In this document: positions 27,940-38,129 of the stretch, in pieces
Layout of the letters: each line of letters begins with the position of its first letter
How positions within the stretch are numbered: the first letter of the stretch is position 1
Origin: Sphingobium chungbukense
GTDB lineage: Bacteria; Pseudomonadota; Alphaproteobacteria; Sphingomonadales; Sphingomonadaceae
Direction of reading: 5' to 3'
DNA: 64,000 bases
Assembly (NCBI RefSeq): GCF_001005725.1
Contig: NZ_LBIC01000004.1
Coordinates: 1-64,000 of the forward strand
The notes under the pieces: model-generated
Databases searched by the model: none
What the model was told of the DNA's origin: nothing
The model's input: the letters and a program-made list of their open reading frames with translations, nothing else
Translations under genes and position numbers: made by a program

Positions 27940-29355
27940 GTGCGCGTCGATGCCATCACTCAGGATGCCGTCCCTCCGGCCAGGCCATGGCCGCTCGTCA
28001 TCGCCGTGGCGCTGCTGCTCTGCTTCCTGCTCCTCTTCTGGCCGGGTATTGCGAGTTACGACACCGTCGTTCAATATCAACAGCTTCTGAGTGGAAGCTA
28101 TGACGACTGGCATCCGCCGGTCATGGCCCGACTCTGGTCTACCCTCCCCTTCGCCCGGCATGGCACCGCCCCCATGTTCGTGCTGCAACTGAGCGCCTAT
28201 TGGATCGGGCTTGGCCTGCTCGCCCGGACATTTGGCGGCCGCAGGGCCATCGCCCTGCTTGCCATCGGCGCGACGCCCTTCCTCAGCGGGTGGATCGCCG
28301 TCGTGATCAAGGACAGCCAGCTGATCGGCGCGCTGGCCCTCGCCACCGGCCTGGTCAGCCATTACCGCCTGCGCCGCCAGCCCGTCCCGACGCCAGCCCT
28401 GATCCTCATCATCCTCTGCCTGGCCTACGCAACGCTGGTCCGCGCCAATGCAATCTTCTCGACCGTGCCGCTGGCGATGCTGCTGCTTGCACGGCCGCAA
28501 TCCGGCCTCGCCCGCCTGGGCGTGATGATCGCCGCCATCCCGGCCGTCCTGCTCCTTTCCCAGCCGGTCAATCACGGCCTGTTCGGCGCGCAGGACAGCG
28601 GCGTCCGCCGCACCCAGCCCCTATACGACCTGGCGGGCATCGCCGTGCGGACGGGGGACGGAACAGGCAGCGGCCTTTCCATGACGGCGATCGAGGCACT
28701 GAGGCAACATGATTGTGTCCGCCCGCTGTTCTGGGACTCGCTCGGTAGCGCGCCGGGATGCCAATCCGCCATCGGCCCAATGGAGAAGGCGCCGATAGGC
28801 CCGCTCTATCTCCAACTCGCCATGGCCGCCGCGCGCCATCCGATCGCTTATCTGACCCACCGCGCCGTCCATCTCAACTCGACCGAACGCTGGCTGGTGC
28901 CGCGCCATTGGCCGCTTGCCGCGCCTCCGGCCAGGGCCGAACCCAATGATGTCGGCCTTGCAAATCCTGACAATCCCCTGGTCCCGGCATGGCAGGGATG
29001 GGCCGCATGGTTGACGGAAACACCCCTGGCATGGCCGATCCTGTGGACCGCAGCCGCCCTCTGGGGCCTGTGGGCCAGCCTTGCCATGGCATCCGGAGGT
29101 GCCAGGGATATGGCGCTGGCCCTCTTCACCTCCGCCCTGTTTCAGGAGGCCAGCTTCGCCGTCATCAGCATATCGTCGGACCTGCGCTATCATCTTTGGC
29201 CGATGCTGGCGACGGCGCTTGGCTGGCTGTTCCTGGGTCGCCCCGCCCTGCGCGGATGGCGCGTTGCTGGGCCTGCCATCGCGCTGCTGCTGCTCTGCGG
29301 CGGTATCGCCCGCTTCACCCTGCCGCCGGTGCCGCCCCATTATGCGGAGCTGTAG
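27940..29355 (+). CDS. Polytopic membrane protein, GT-C glycosyltransferase-like
   Basis: The 471-residue protein has about ten hydrophobic segments. TM1 (residues 17-36) is followed by a periplasmic loop with SYDTVVQYQQ and DDWHPPV, resembling the acidic first loop of GT-C enzymes that use polyprenyl-phosphate sugars. I could not name a family. GTG at 27940 is preceded by GGGGGAAGC and is a better start than upstream ATG codons, which lie within the repeat-rich gap. It precedes lgt by 87 bp, but a functional link is not evident. Confidence 0.7.
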   Translation: MRVDAITQDAVPPARPWPLVIAVALLLCFLLLFWPGIASYDTVVQYQQLLSGSYDDWHPPVMARLWSTLPFARHGTAPMFVLQLSAYWIGLGLLARTFGGRRAIALLAIGATPFLSGWIAVVIKDSQLIGALALATGLVSHYRLRRQPVPTPALILIILCLAYATLVRANAIFSTVPLAMLLLARPQSGLARLGVMIAAIPAVLLLSQPVNHGLFGAQDSGVRRTQPLYDLAGIAVRTGDGTGSGLSMTAIEALRQHDCVRPLFWDSLGSAPGCQSAIGPMEKAPIGPLYLQLAMAAARHPIAYLTHRAVHLNSTERWLVPRHWPLAAPPARAEPNDVGLANPDNPLVPAWQGWAAWLTETPLAWPILWTAAALWGLWASLAMASGGARDMALALFTSALFQEASFAVISISSDLRYHLWPMLATALGWLFLGRPALRGWRVAGPAIALLLLCGGIARFTLPPVPPHYAEL

Positions 29356-29442
29356 CCGGACCGGCGCCCGTCAAACGCCCCCTTTCATCTTCCCCCCAAC
29401 CTGCTCTATGGCGGGTCCGAATTTCCCAAGGGGAACGACAAC

Positions 29443-30309
29443 TTGATCCTTGACCTTGCCGCCGCCGCTTCGGGCGCCATCCGCTTCGACCAGCTCGGCC
29501 TCAGCCCGGTCGCGCTCGACCTCGGCTTCTTCACGCTGAAATGGTACAGCCTCGCCTATCTGGCCGGCATATTGATCGGCTACTGGTATCTGCTGAAGCT
29601 GATCGCCCAGCCCGGATCGCCCATGGCGCGCCGTCATGCCGACGACATGATCTTCTATGCGACGCTGGGCATCATCATCGGCGGGCGGCTGGCCTATGTC
29701 TTCTTCTATCAGCCCGAAATCCTCCGCAACCCGCTCGATATCTTCAAGCTGTGGAACGGCGGCATGTCCTTCCATGGCGGGGCGATCGGCGTGTCGCTCG
29801 GCATCCTCTACATGGCGCGCAAGGAGAAGCTGTCGTGGCTGCGCATCCATGATTTCGTCGCCTGCTGCGTCCCCTTCGGCCTGTTCTTCGGCCGCCTCGC
29901 CAATTTCGTGAACGGGGAATTGTGGGGCAAGGAAACCGACGTGCCCTGGGCGATCATCTTCCCGACCGGCGGCCCCTTCCCCCGCCATCCGAGCCAGCTT
30001 TACGAAGCCTTTTTCGAGGGCATCGTGCTGTTCCTGGTCCTGGCCTTCGCCTTCTGGCGGACGCGCGCCCGCTACAAGCCCGGCATGCTCGTTGGCATCT
30101 TCCTCTTCTGCTACGGCATATTCCGCTTCGGCGTCGAATATTTCCGGGAGGCTGACGCGCAGCTCATGGAATTCGCCGCCCGCACCGGCCTGCACATGGG
30201 CCAGTGGCTGTGCGTGCCGATGATCCTGGGCGGCCTCTACCTGATCCTCACCGCCAAGGGACGCCGGGTCAGGGTGGAGCCGATCGCAGGCAGCGCGAGT
30301 GTCAGTTGA
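29443..30309 (+). CDS. lgt: Prolipoprotein diacylglyceryl transferase
   Basis: Lgt attaches diacylglycerol from phosphatidylglycerol to the lipobox cysteine of prolipoproteins at the inner membrane. The 288-residue protein has seven TM segments and the signature [14 protein letters not shown] near residue 150, with the essential HGG(A) motif (FHGGAIG, about residue 110). TTG at 29443, preceded by AAGGGGAA, is the likely start. The MidA-type methyltransferase gene overlaps its end by 11 bp. Confidence 0.95.
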   Translation: MILDLAAAASGAIRFDQLGLSPVALDLGFFTLKWYSLAYLAGILIGYWYLLKLIAQPGSPMARRHADDMIFYATLGIIIGGRLAYVFFYQPEILRNPLDIFKLWNGGMSFHGGAIGVSLGILYMARKEKLSWLRIHDFVACCVPFGLFFGRLANFVNGELWGKETDVPWAIIFPTGGPFPRHPSQLYEAFFEGIVLFLVLAFAFWRTRARYKPGMLVGIFLFCYGIFRFGVEYFREADAQLMEFAARTGLHMGQWLCVPMILGGLYLILTAKGRRVRVEPIAGSASVS

Positions 30310-31366
30310 GTTGAGTCTCGCCGAACGGCTCGTCCGCCAGATCGCGGCGGGCGGCCCGATCTCCGTCGCGCATTATATGGCGGAGGCGAACCAGCATTAT
30401 TACGGCACCCGCGATCCGCTGGGCGCCGCGGGAGACTTCACCACCGCGCCGGAGATCAGCCAGATGTTCGGGGAACTGGTCGGCCTGTGCCTGGCCGACA
30501 TCTGGATGCGGTCGGGCGGCCGCCCGGAGGCGAGCTATGTCGAACTCGGCCCCGGACGTGGCACATTAGCCTCCGACGCGCTGCGTGCCATGGCCAGCGT
30601 CGCACTCCATCCCCGTGTGCATTTCGTCGAAACCAGCCCCAGCCTGCGTGAAAGGCAAAGGGCCCTGATCCCCAATGTCTTCCATCATGACGCCGTTTCC
30701 GGCCTGCCCGATCAAGGGCCGCTGCTGGTCGTCGCCAATGAATTTTTCGACGCCCTGCCGGTGCGCCAGCTTGTCCGCACGGGCAGCGAATGGCGCGAGC
30801 GGGTGGTCGTCCGCCCCGATCCCGACCAGCCCGACCGGTTCGCGCCGATGCCCGGTTATCGCCGGGTGGAATCAGGCATTCCCGCCATGGCCGCCGATGC
30901 GCCGGACGGCACGATCCTGGAAATGCCCCTTGCCGGATCGGCCGTTGCGCTGGAACTGGCGCATCGCATCGCGCGGCAGGGCGGCGCGGCGATCATTGTC
31001 GATTATGGCTATGAAGGCCCCGCGACCGGCGACACGCTTCAGGCGGTCAGGGCGCATCGTTTCGCCGACCCCTTTCTGGAACCCGGAGAGAGCGACCTTA
31101 CCACCCATGTCGATTTCACCATGATCGGCAATATGGCGCGTCAGGCCGGGCTGCGGGTGTCGCGCACCGTCGGCCAGGGCGATTTCCTGCGCCGCCTCGG
31201 CATAGACGCCCGCGCCGACCAGTTGAGCCGCACCGCCCCCGCCCGCGCGCAGGAGGTGGAGGCCGCCCGCCACAGGCTGACCGCGGACGACGCCATGGGG
31301 ACCTTGTTCAAGGCCATGGCCTGGGTCCATCCGGACTGGGCCGATCCAGCGGGTTTCGAGGGATAA
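30299..31366 (+). CDS. Class I SAM-dependent methyltransferase, MidA/NDUFAF7 family
   Basis: This 355-residue protein belongs to the family of mitochondrial NDUFAF7/MidA (DUF185), which methylates an arginine in the NDUFS2 subunit during complex I assembly. Visible motifs are [37 protein letters not shown] at the N-terminus, the SAM-binding [14 protein letters not shown] near residue 82, [14 protein letters not shown] near 150 and DYGYEG near 240. A role in alphaproteobacterial complex I maturation is a reasonable inference. GTG start; convergent with gmk. Confidence 0.88.
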   Translation: MSVELSLAERLVRQIAAGGPISVAHYMAEANQHYYGTRDPLGAAGDFTTAPEISQMFGELVGLCLADIWMRSGGRPEASYVELGPGRGTLASDALRAMASVALHPRVHFVETSPSLRERQRALIPNVFHHDAVSGLPDQGPLLVVANEFFDALPVRQLVRTGSEWRERVVVRPDPDQPDRFAPMPGYRRVESGIPAMAADAPDGTILEMPLAGSAVALELAHRIARQGGAAIIVDYGYEGPATGDTLQAVRAHRFADPFLEPGESDLTTHVDFTMIGNMARQAGLRVSRTVGQGDFLRRLGIDARADQLSRTAPARAQEVEAARHRLTADDAMGTLFKAMAWVHPDWADPAGFEG

Positions 31367-31422
31367 TGATTTGCGTGCTCGGAGTGCAGGACTGAGCTCC
31401 TACATTTCAGCCGGTGTGAGCC

Positions 31423-32088
31423 TCAATCTTCCTGGTGATAGCGGCTCAGCCTGCGGATGAAGCCGATCAGGCCGGTCTGGCGGCTGCGCTTCATGCGTTC
31501 GGCATGCAGGATGGTCTGGACGCGCTGGAAACAATCGTCCGCATCGACATTGCACAGGACATAGTCATAGCCGTCCCAATGCGCGATCTCTCCGGCGGCG
31601 CGGGACATGCGGCCCTCGATCACTTCATTGCTGTCGGTCGCGCGGCCGCGCAGGCGACGCTCCAGCTCCTCCATCGACGGGGGCAAAATGAAGATGCGGA
31701 CCACGTCGCCGCCCGCAATCTGGTGGAGCTGCTGCGCGCCCTGCCAGTCGATGTCGAACAGCACGTCGCGGCCCGACTTCAGCATCGCCTCGACCGGCGC
31801 GCGGGGCGTGCCGTAGCGCTGGCCGAAGACATGCGCCCATTCCAGGAACTCGTGATCGGCGGTCATCCGCCGGAATTCCTCCAGATCGACGAAATGATAA
31901 TCCTTGCCGTCGACCTCCCCCGGCCGCATCGGCCGCGTCGTCGCAGATACCGACATCGCCAGATCCGGCTCGGCGGCGAGCAGCTTGCGCGCAATGGTGG
32001 ATTTGCCGGCGCCCGAAGGCGAGGAAAGAACGAACAGGACGCCGCGGCGCTTGAAATCGGGCGTCTCGATAGAGGTGCTGTCGGCCAT
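31423..32088 (-). CDS. gmk: Guanylate kinase
   Basis: Gmk phosphorylates GMP to GDP. The P-loop SSPSGAGKST is near residue 22, RPMRPGEVDGKDYHFV contains the GMP-binding region, and GTPRAPVEAML and DIDWQGAQQL complete the family pattern. I prefer ATG 32088 (MADSTS, 221 residues) to the upstream ATG at 32106. Confidence 0.96.
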   Translation of the reverse strand: MADSTSIETPDFKRRGVLFVLSSPSGAGKSTIARKLLAAEPDLAMSVSATTRPMRPGEVDGKDYHFVDLEEFRRMTADHEFLEWAHVFGQRYGTPRAPVEAMLKSGRDVLFDIDWQGAQQLHQIAGGDVVRIFILPPSMEELERRLRGRATDSNEVIEGRMSRAAGEIAHWDGYDYVLCNVDADDCFQRVQTILHAERMKRSRQTGLIGFIRRLSRYHQED

Positions 32089-32141
32089 GGCCGCTAGTGC
32101 CGCCATGGACGCGATTTTGCAAGAGGGACAATCCGCGCGCG

Positions 32142-32480
32142 TCAGCCTTTGCGGGCCTTGCGCGCCTCCTCGATCAATATGGGCTGCGCGCTTTTGTCGG
32201 GCAGGGCGTTCGTCTTGCGCTTGCGGTCCGCTTCCCGCTTCGCCTCATAGAGCTTACCCGCCATATAGGCGCCGGTGACGAACAGGGCTCCGGCAGGATA
32301 GCGCATGATCAGCCGCTTGGCGCCCATGCCCGCCAGCAACCCGATCACGCCCTTCTTGCCAGTGTCCGCGGCGACCCGCGCCGCCACCACCGTCGCCCCG
32401 ACGCGGGCGGCCTTTTTGAGCAGGCTGGATTTGCGCGGCGGGCTGCCCTTGACCGGCGGCTGGGCGGTTTTCTTCTTCAT
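32142..32480 (-). CDS. Small basic protein of unknown function
   Basis: The 112-residue protein is strongly basic at both ends, with a central alanine/glycine-rich amphipathic to hydrophobic stretch (residues 25-75) that may associate with membrane. No family is recognised. It sits between gmk and fumC on the same strand with short gaps (53 and 49 bp). Confidence 0.6.
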   Translation of the reverse strand: MKKKTAQPPVKGSPPRKSSLLKKAARVGATVVAARVAADTGKKGVIGLLAGMGAKRLIMRYPAGALFVTGAYMAGKLYEAKREADRKRKTNALPDKSAQPILIEEARKARKG

Positions 32481-32529
32481 AGCGGCTCAATGTATCGCAG
32501 GCCGGGCGGTTCCGCCATGTCGATCTGGA

Positions 32530-33924
32530 TCAGACCATATTTTCCGGTCGCACCAGCCGGTCGAACGTCGCCTCATCGACCAGCCCCAGGGCGAGACCCG
32601 CTTCCCTGAGCGTCAGCCCCTGCGCATGGGCATATTTGGCGATCTTCGCCGCATTGTCATAGCCGATCTCCGGCGCCAGCGCTGTCACCAGCATCAGCGA
32701 GCGGTCGACCAGTTCGGCGATCCGCCTTTCATTGGCCTCCAGCCCCTCGACGCAGCGTTCGGCGAAGCTGTCCATGCCGACGCTCAGCAGATGGACGGAG
32801 CGCAGCACGGCAGCGCCGATCAGCGGCTTGAAGACATTGAGCTCCATATGCCCCTGAAGGCCGCCGACCGTCACCGCCTGATGATTGCCGATGACCTGCG
32901 CGGCCACCATCGTCAGCATCTCGCACTGAGTCGGGTTGACCTTGCCCGGCATGATGGAACTGCCCGGCTCATTGGCAGGCAGGTCCAGCTCGCCAAGGCC
33001 GGAGCGCGGCCCGGAGCCCAGCAGTCGGATGTCGTTGGCGATCTTGGTCAGGGCCACGGCCAGCGTCGCCAGCGTGGAGGAAAGGTGCACCAGCGGATCG
33101 TTGGATGCCAGCGCCTCGAACTTGTTGTCGGCGGTGCGGAACGGCAGGCCGGTCAGCCCGGCGATTTCCCGCGCCATTGCGACATCGAAGCCCTTGGACG
33201 CGTTGAGGCCGGTGCCGACCGCCGTGCCACCCTGCGCCAGCGCCATCATCCCGTGCATGGTGGCGGGTTCGATCCGCTTGCGGCAGCGATAAAGCTGGTG
33301 GACATAGCCGGAAAATTCCTGGCCCAGCGTCAGCGGCGTCGCATCCTGCAAATGGGTGCGGCCGATCTTGACGATGCCGGCCCAGGCCTGCGCCTTGGCG
33401 TCGAGCGCGGCATGCAGCCGGTCGAGCGCGGGGAGAAGCTCGCCCGTCACCGCCCGCGCCGCCGCAATATGCAGGGCGGTGGGAAAACTGTCGTTGGACG
33501 ACTGGCCCATATTCACATGATCGTTGGGATGGACCGGGATTTTCCCGCCGCGCCCGCCGGTCAGCGCCTCATTGGCGATGCCCGCGATCACCTCATTGAC
33601 GTTCATGTTGGACTGGGTGCCGCTGCCCGTCTGCCAGATGACGAGCGGAAACTGGTCGTCATGGCGGCCCGCGATGACGTGCGCGGCGGCGGCCTCGATC
33701 GCGTCGGCCAGCCCCGAGTCGAGGCCATAGCCGCGATTCACCCGCGCCGCCGCCTGCTTCACGATCGCCAGGGCATGGACGATGCCGATCGGCATGCGCT
33801 CATCGGCGCCGAAGGGGAAATTCTCGATGCTGCGTTGGGTCTGCGCGCCCCAATAGGCGCTCGTCGGCACTTCGATGGGGCCGATACTGTCCGTTTCGGT
33901 GCGGGTCTCGCTCAAGTCGGGCAC
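32530..33924 (-). CDS. fumC: Fumarate hydratase, class II
   Basis: FumC converts fumarate to malate in the citric acid cycle without an iron-sulfur cluster. The 464 residues include [10 protein letters not shown] (about 97), [14 protein letters not shown] with the catalytic histidine region (about 132), and the superfamily signature [15 protein letters not shown] (about 310). Length and start are standard. Confidence 0.97.
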   Translation of the reverse strand: MPDLSETRTETDSIGPIEVPTSAYWGAQTQRSIENFPFGADERMPIGIVHALAIVKQAAARVNRGYGLDSGLADAIEAAAAHVIAGRHDDQFPLVIWQTGSGTQSNMNVNEVIAGIANEALTGGRGGKIPVHPNDHVNMGQSSNDSFPTALHIAAARAVTGELLPALDRLHAALDAKAQAWAGIVKIGRTHLQDATPLTLGQEFSGYVHQLYRCRKRIEPATMHGMMALAQGGTAVGTGLNASKGFDVAMAREIAGLTGLPFRTADNKFEALASNDPLVHLSSTLATLAVALTKIANDIRLLGSGPRSGLGELDLPANEPGSSIMPGKVNPTQCEMLTMVAAQVIGNHQAVTVGGLQGHMELNVFKPLIGAAVLRSVHLLSVGMDSFAERCVEGLEANERRIAELVDRSLMLVTALAPEIGYDNAAKIAKYAHAQGLTLREAGLALGLVDEATFDRLVRPENMV

Positions 33925-33983
33925 TCCCTGAAAATGGCCGGAGTGCCGCCAATCTGGGGACGCCCCGCCCAGGATACCAGAGC

Positions 33984-34460
33984 TTATTTCTTCTTGCCGA
34001 AATCCACGGTCACGACATTGGAGCCGTCTTCGCTCGTCACCTGCGGCGCGTCGTTTTCCGCCTCCTCATGCGGTTCGGGCGCGATATCGGCCTGCGCCTG
34101 GAACTGGAGCGCGAAATTCACCGCCGGATCGACGAAGGCCGTGATCGCGGCAAAGGGAATATAGAGATGCGCGGCGACCTGGTTGAAGGTGAGGCTGACG
34201 CCGAAGGCATCGTCGCCGACCTTCAGGTCCCAGAATTTGTTCTGGAGCACGATCGTCATCTCATCGGGGAAACGCTCGACCAGATGGCGGGGAATATCGA
34301 CTCCGGCCGCCTGGGTCTTGAAGGTGATATAGAAATGGTGGGCACCGGGAAGTCCGCCCGAACGCTCCACCTCGCCCAGCACGCGGCCGACCACGGCACG
34401 CAGCGCCTCCTGCACGATTTCGTCATAGGGAATCAGGCTGTCGGGCAGGTCGTCGCTCAT
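33984..34460 (-). CDS. sspB: SspB-like ClpXP adaptor protein
   Basis: This 158-residue protein matches the alphaproteobacterial SspB family, which delivers ssrA-tagged proteins to ClpXP. The folded domain (residues 1-120) contains [31 protein letters not shown] and [14 protein letters not shown]. An acidic linker and a short C-terminal tail ([11 protein letters not shown]) serve as the ClpX-binding tether. The start at 34460 gives the normal length; the longer open frame runs antisense through hisB. Confidence 0.9.
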   Translation of the reverse strand: MSDDLPDSLIPYDEIVQEALRAVVGRVLGEVERSGGLPGAHHFYITFKTQAAGVDIPRHLVERFPDEMTIVLQNKFWDLKVGDDAFGVSLTFNQVAAHLYIPFAAITAFVDPAVNFALQFQAQADIAPEPHEEAENDAPQVTSEDGSNVVTVDFGKKK

Positions 34461-34559
34461 GGGCCAATGTCCTAACGACGCGGCGGCCCGGGTCAAGAGC
34501 GCGCCACACTTTGCAAGGGCACATTGCATGCCGCCCCCACTTCGGTATAGGGCGCAGCC

Positions 34560-35147
34560 ATGCGCACGGCCGACATTCACCGCAACACTGCGGAAACGCA
34601 GATCGACGTGACCGTCAACCTCGACGGCACCGGCATCTATACCGTTTCGACGGGCATTGGCTTCCTCGATCACATGATCGAGCAGCTTTCGCGTCACTCG
34701 CTGATCGACATGGATGTGAAGACGGTCGGCGACCTGCACGTGGACCAGCACCACACGACAGAGGACACGGCCATCGCCATCGGTGAGGCCGTGGCCAAGG
34801 CGCTGGGCGACAAACGCGGCATTTCCCGCTACGGCAGCGTCTATTCGCCGATGGACGAAACGCTGACCCGCGTGTCGCTGGATATTTCGGGCCGCCCCTG
34901 GCTGGTGTTCAAGGCCCCCTTCACCGTGCAGCGCATCGGCGAATGGGATACGGAGATGGTGGAGCATTTTTTCCACAGCTTCGCGCAGGCCGCCGGGATC
35001 ACGCTGCACATCGAAAATCTCTACGGCAGCAACAACCATCATATCGTCGAAAGCTGCTTCAAGGGGCTGGCCCGCGCATTGCGGCAGGCGGTGGAGATCG
35101 ATCCGCGCAAGGCCGACGCCATCCCGTCGACCAAGGGGATGTTGTGA
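34560..35147 (+). CDS. hisB: Imidazoleglycerol-phosphate dehydratase
   Basis: HisB dehydrates imidazole-glycerol phosphate in histidine synthesis. The 195-residue monofunctional form has the manganese-binding motifs [13 protein letters not shown] and [16 protein letters not shown] near residues 36 and 62, and [18 protein letters not shown] near the end. It lacks the phosphatase domain of the E. coli enzyme, as in most alphaproteobacteria. It opens the hisBHAF cluster and overlaps hisH by 4 bp (GTGA). Confidence 0.97.
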   Translation: MRTADIHRNTAETQIDVTVNLDGTGIYTVSTGIGFLDHMIEQLSRHSLIDMDVKTVGDLHVDQHHTTEDTAIAIGEAVAKALGDKRGISRYGSVYSPMDETLTRVSLDISGRPWLVFKAPFTVQRIGEWDTEMVEHFFHSFAQAAGITLHIENLYGSNNHHIVESCFKGLARALRQAVEIDPRKADAIPSTKGML

Positions 35148-35761
35148 CGACTCTGGCCCTGATCGATTACGGCGCGGGCAACCTTCATTCGGTGCACAAC
35201 GCCCTGCGCAAGGCGGGAGCGACGGACGCCGTCATCACCGCCGATGCGGAACTGGTGGCGAAGGCGGATCGCATCGTCCTGCCGGGCGTCGGCGCCTTCC
35301 GCGCCTGCCGCGACGCACTGGTCGCCATTCCCGGCATGGTCGATGCCATGAACGAAGCCGTACATAAGCGCGGCACGCCCTTTCTGGGCGTATGCGTGGG
35401 CATGCAGTTGCTCGCCGATGCGGGCGAGGAGTTCGGGCGGCATGAGGGGCTGGGCTGGATCGCCGGCACCGTCAGGCTGATCGAACCGAAGGACCCGTCG
35501 ATCAAGGTTCCCCATATGGGCTGGAACGACGTGACCCTGCACGGCCATCCGCCGTTGCTGGAGGCAGGCGAGGCCTATTTCCTGCACAGCTATCATTTCG
35601 ACGTGGCGCAGGATGAGCATATCGCCGCCGTGACCGACCATGGCGGGCCGCTGGTCGCCGCGGTGGCGCGCGATACGATCATCGGTTGCCAGTTCCACCC
35701 GGAAAAGAGCCAGAGCTATGGCCTTTCCTTCCTATCCCGCTTTCTGGAATGGCGCCCATGA
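35144..35761 (+). CDS. hisH: Imidazole glycerol phosphate synthase, glutaminase subunit
   Basis: HisH releases ammonia from glutamine and channels it to HisF. The 205-residue class I amidotransferase has [11 protein letters not shown] at the start, the nucleophile in [11 protein letters not shown] (about residue 83), and the His-Glu pair in CQFHPEKSQ (about 183). The start is a GTG overlapping the hisB stop; the end overlaps hisA by 4 bp. Confidence 0.97.
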   Translation: MTTLALIDYGAGNLHSVHNALRKAGATDAVITADAELVAKADRIVLPGVGAFRACRDALVAIPGMVDAMNEAVHKRGTPFLGVCVGMQLLADAGEEFGRHEGLGWIAGTVRLIEPKDPSIKVPHMGWNDVTLHGHPPLLEAGEAYFLHSYHFDVAQDEHIAAVTDHGGPLVAAVARDTIIGCQFHPEKSQSYGLSFLSRFLEWRP

Positions 35762-36495
35762 GCCTCATCGTTTTCCCAGCCATCGACCTCAAGGGCGGAC
35801 AGGTGGTCCGCCTGGCCGAGGGCGACATGAATCGCGCCACCGTCTATGGTGACAATCCCGCCGCGCAGGCGTTGCTGTTCGCGGAAGCGGGCGCGCAGCA
35901 TCTCCATGTCGTCGATCTCGACGGCAGCTTCGCCGGTCACGCGGTCAATGCCGAAGCGGTCGAGGCGATCGTCGCAGCCTTTCCGGGCCATGTGCAACTG
36001 GGCGGCGGCATCCGCAATCGGCAAGCGGTGGAGCGCTGGTTCGACCTCGGCGTATCGCGGATCGTGATCGGCACGGCGGCGCTCAAGGATCCCGAATTCG
36101 TGAAGGCGGCGGCGCGCGAATTCCCCGGCGGCATCGTCGTCGCGGTCGATGCCCGCGACGGCTTCGTCGCCACCGACGGCTGGGCGGAGAAATCCGACAT
36201 GCCGGTGGTCGACCTCGCCCGCCGGTTCGAGGATGCCGGCGTCGCCAGCCTGCTCTTCACCGATGTCGGCCGCGACGGGCTGCTGAAAGGGTGCAATATC
36301 GAAGCGACCGTCGATCTCGCCCGTGCCACCGACATTCCGGTGATCGCCAGTGGCGGCGTGGCGGGAATCGCGGACATCCGCATTCTGAGCCTGCATGCGG
36401 ACGAAGGGATCGAAGGCGTCATCACGGGCCGGGCGCTCTATGACGGGCGGCTCGACCTCAAGACCGCGCTGGCGGTGGCGCAGGCGGCGGCATAG
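35758..36495 (+). CDS. hisA: ProFAR isomerase (phosphoribosylformimino-AICAR-P isomerase)
   Basis: HisA carries out the Amadori rearrangement before the HisFH step. The 245-residue (beta-alpha)8 barrel has the catalytic aspartates in FPAIDLKGG (Asp8-10 region) and FTDVGRDG (about residue 130), and phosphate-binding loops QLGGGIRN and ASGGVAG. It starts within the hisH stop (ATGA) and ends one base before the hisF ATG. Confidence 0.97.
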   Translation: MSLIVFPAIDLKGGQVVRLAEGDMNRATVYGDNPAAQALLFAEAGAQHLHVVDLDGSFAGHAVNAEAVEAIVAAFPGHVQLGGGIRNRQAVERWFDLGVSRIVIGTAALKDPEFVKAAAREFPGGIVVAVDARDGFVATDGWAEKSDMPVVDLARRFEDAGVASLLFTDVGRDGLLKGCNIEATVDLARATDIPVIASGGVAGIADIRILSLHADEGIEGVITGRALYDGRLDLKTALAVAQAAA

Positions 36496-36496
36496 G

Positions 36497-37261
36497 ATGA
36501 CGGTCCGTACCCGCGTCATTCCCTGTCTGGACGTCGCCAATGGTCGGGTGGTCAAAGGCGTCAATTTCGTCGACCTGCGCGATGCGGGCGATCCGGTCGA
36601 GCAGGCCAAAATCTATGACGCGGCCGGGGCGGACGAACTTTGCTTCCTCGACATCACGGCGACTCATGAGGCGCGCGGCACCATCCTGGACGTGGTGCGG
36701 CGGACGGCGGAGGTCTGCTTCATGCCGGTGACGGTCGGCGGCGGCGTGCGCAGTCCCGAGGATGCGCGGGCGCTGCTGCTTGCAGGCGCGGACAAGGTGG
36801 CGGTGAACAGTGCGGCGGTCGCCCGGCCCGAAGTAGTGGCCGACATCGCCGACCGCTTCGGCAGCCAGTGCGTCGTCGGCTCCGTCGACGCCCGGCGCGT
36901 TGGCGAAGGCCGATGGGAGATTTTCACCCATGGCGGGCGCAAACCGACCGGCATCGACGCGCTGGAACATGCGATACGTCTGGCGGAACTGGGCGCGGGC
37001 GAGTTGCTCGTCACCTCCATGGACGGCGACGGGACCAAAGCAGGCTATGACCTTGCCCTCACCCGGTCCATTGCCGATGCGGTGTCGGTTCCGGTGATCG
37101 CCAGCGGCGGCGTCGGTACGCTGGAGCATCTGGTCGAGGGCGTGATCGAGGGCCATGCCAGCGCCGTGCTGGCGGCATCCATATTTCACTTCGGTCAACA
37201 CACTATTGCTGAAGCGCATCAGGCACTTGCAGCAGCCGGCGTGCGCGTCAGGGCGAACTGA
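36497..37261 (+). CDS. hisF: Imidazole glycerol phosphate synthase, cyclase subunit
   Basis: HisF uses ammonia from HisH to close the imidazole ring and release AICAR. The 254-residue barrel has [16 protein letters not shown] at the start (catalytic Asp11), VTVGGGVRS, and [13 protein letters not shown] (second catalytic Asp near 130), with [10 protein letters not shown] as the phosphate loop. A 160-bp gap separates it from the next gene, ending the tightly packed part of the cluster. Confidence 0.97.
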   Translation: MTVRTRVIPCLDVANGRVVKGVNFVDLRDAGDPVEQAKIYDAAGADELCFLDITATHEARGTILDVVRRTAEVCFMPVTVGGGVRSPEDARALLLAGADKVAVNSAAVARPEVVADIADRFGSQCVVGSVDARRVGEGRWEIFTHGGRKPTGIDALEHAIRLAELGAGELLVTSMDGDGTKAGYDLALTRSIADAVSVPVIASGGVGTLEHLVEGVIEGHASAVLAASIFHFGQHTIAEAHQALAAAGVRVRAN

Positions 37262-37362
37262 AAAGCGCCTTTGCGCAAAAGCGTCGGTTGCATTTACATT
37301 AACCAAGAACCGTAGAGACGCGTTAACCATGGTTCGTGCGTCGGACGCGTTCCTTCGCGCAT

Positions 37363-37380
37363 CTGGCACGGCCCCTGCAC
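37363..37380 (+). promoter_or_regulatory. Sigma-54 (RpoN) -24/-12 promoter of the PEP-CTERM gene
   Basis: CTGGCACG-GCCC-CTGCAC matches the RpoN consensus YTGGCACG-N4-TTGCW with one difference in the -12 box. The invariant GG (37365-37366) and GC (37377-37378) are separated by exactly ten bases. The predicted start near 37390 leaves a 32-base leader with AAAGGGG before the ATG. PEP-CTERM genes in exosortase-bearing bacteria are known to use RpoN with the PrsK/PrsR system, which fits. Confidence 0.75.
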
Positions 37381-37421
37381 ATCTTCATCCACCTGATTAA
37401 ACCGGCAAAGGGGTGAAGATC

Positions 37422-37679
37422 ATGAATGTAAACAAGCTGTTTCTGGCCGCTGGCGTAGCGGCTCTGATGGGCGCGGCGGCTCCGGCCGAGGCGACATGGT
37501 GCTGGGGCAAGAAGTGCGGCGGTTCGAGCGGTTCCTCGGGCGGCGGCTCCAGTTCGGGCGGTTCCAGCTCGGGCGGCACGCCCACCCCGGTTCCCGAACC
37601 AGAGCAGATGGCGCTGTTCGGCCTGGGCGCGGCAGTGCTGGGCGCGCGGGTTTTCGTCGGCCGCCGCCGCAAGAAGTAA
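37422..37679 (+). CDS. Short PEP-CTERM sorting-signal protein
   Basis: The 85-residue protein has a signal peptide ending near AEA (residue 23), a mature part with CWGKKC and Ser-Gly repeats, and a C-terminal PEP-CTERM signal: VPEPEQ, a hydrophobic helix, then GRRRKK. Such proteins are processed by exosortase and usually belong to exopolysaccharide or biofilm systems. I start at ATG 37422, which sits about 9 bases after AAAGGGG, not at the in-frame GTG 37413. It lies between hisF and hisE with its own sigma-54-type promoter. No exosortase is encoded in the window. Confidence 0.85.
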   Translation: MNVNKLFLAAGVAALMGAAAPAEATWCWGKKCGGSSGSSGGGSSSGGSSSGGTPTPVPEPEQMALFGLGAAVLGARVFVGRRRKK

Positions 37680-37721
37680 GTTTTCATTTGACGGGTCGCG
37701 CGTGCGGCGCTTGATGGCGCC

Positions 37722-38042
37722 ATGCGTGCGACCCTTTTCGACCTTGAACGGACCATCCGCCAGCGGCGGCAGGCCGACCCGTCCCAAAGCTATGTGGCCA
37801 AGCTGACCGCCAAGGGACGCGGCAAGATCGCCCAGAAGGTAGGCGAGGAAGCCGTGGAGACGGTGATCGCCGCCATGGCGTCCGACCGCGACGGCGCGAT
37901 CGGGGAAAGCGCCGACCTGCTGTTCCACCTGATGGTGTTGCTGGCCGATCTCGACATCGCGCTCGACGAGGTGCTGGACGAACTGGACCGGCGCGAGGGC
38001 GTGTCGGGGATCGCGGAAAAGGCGTCCCGCAAGGCAGACTGA
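37722..38042 (+). CDS. hisE: Phosphoribosyl-ATP pyrophosphatase
   Basis: HisE hydrolyses phosphoribosyl-ATP in the second step of histidine synthesis. The 106-residue helical protein has the MazG-like EEAVET motif (QKVGEEAVETVIAA) and SADLLFHLMVLL, which supply the metal ligands. It is a stand-alone enzyme here, so HisI must be encoded elsewhere. It is 42 bp downstream of the PEP-CTERM gene and could be transcribed from that gene's promoter as well as from the his operon. Confidence 0.95.
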   Translation: MRATLFDLERTIRQRRQADPSQSYVAKLTAKGRGKIAQKVGEEAVETVIAAMASDRDGAIGESADLLFHLMVLLADLDIALDEVLDELDRREGVSGIAEKASRKAD

Positions 38043-38129
38043 TCCTCGTCGGATCGATCCGCGCGAAACCTGTTGCCGATCCGGCATTTGTCCGTCAGCC
38101 TCTTCCCCGCGGAGAGGACAGGAGGGCAT

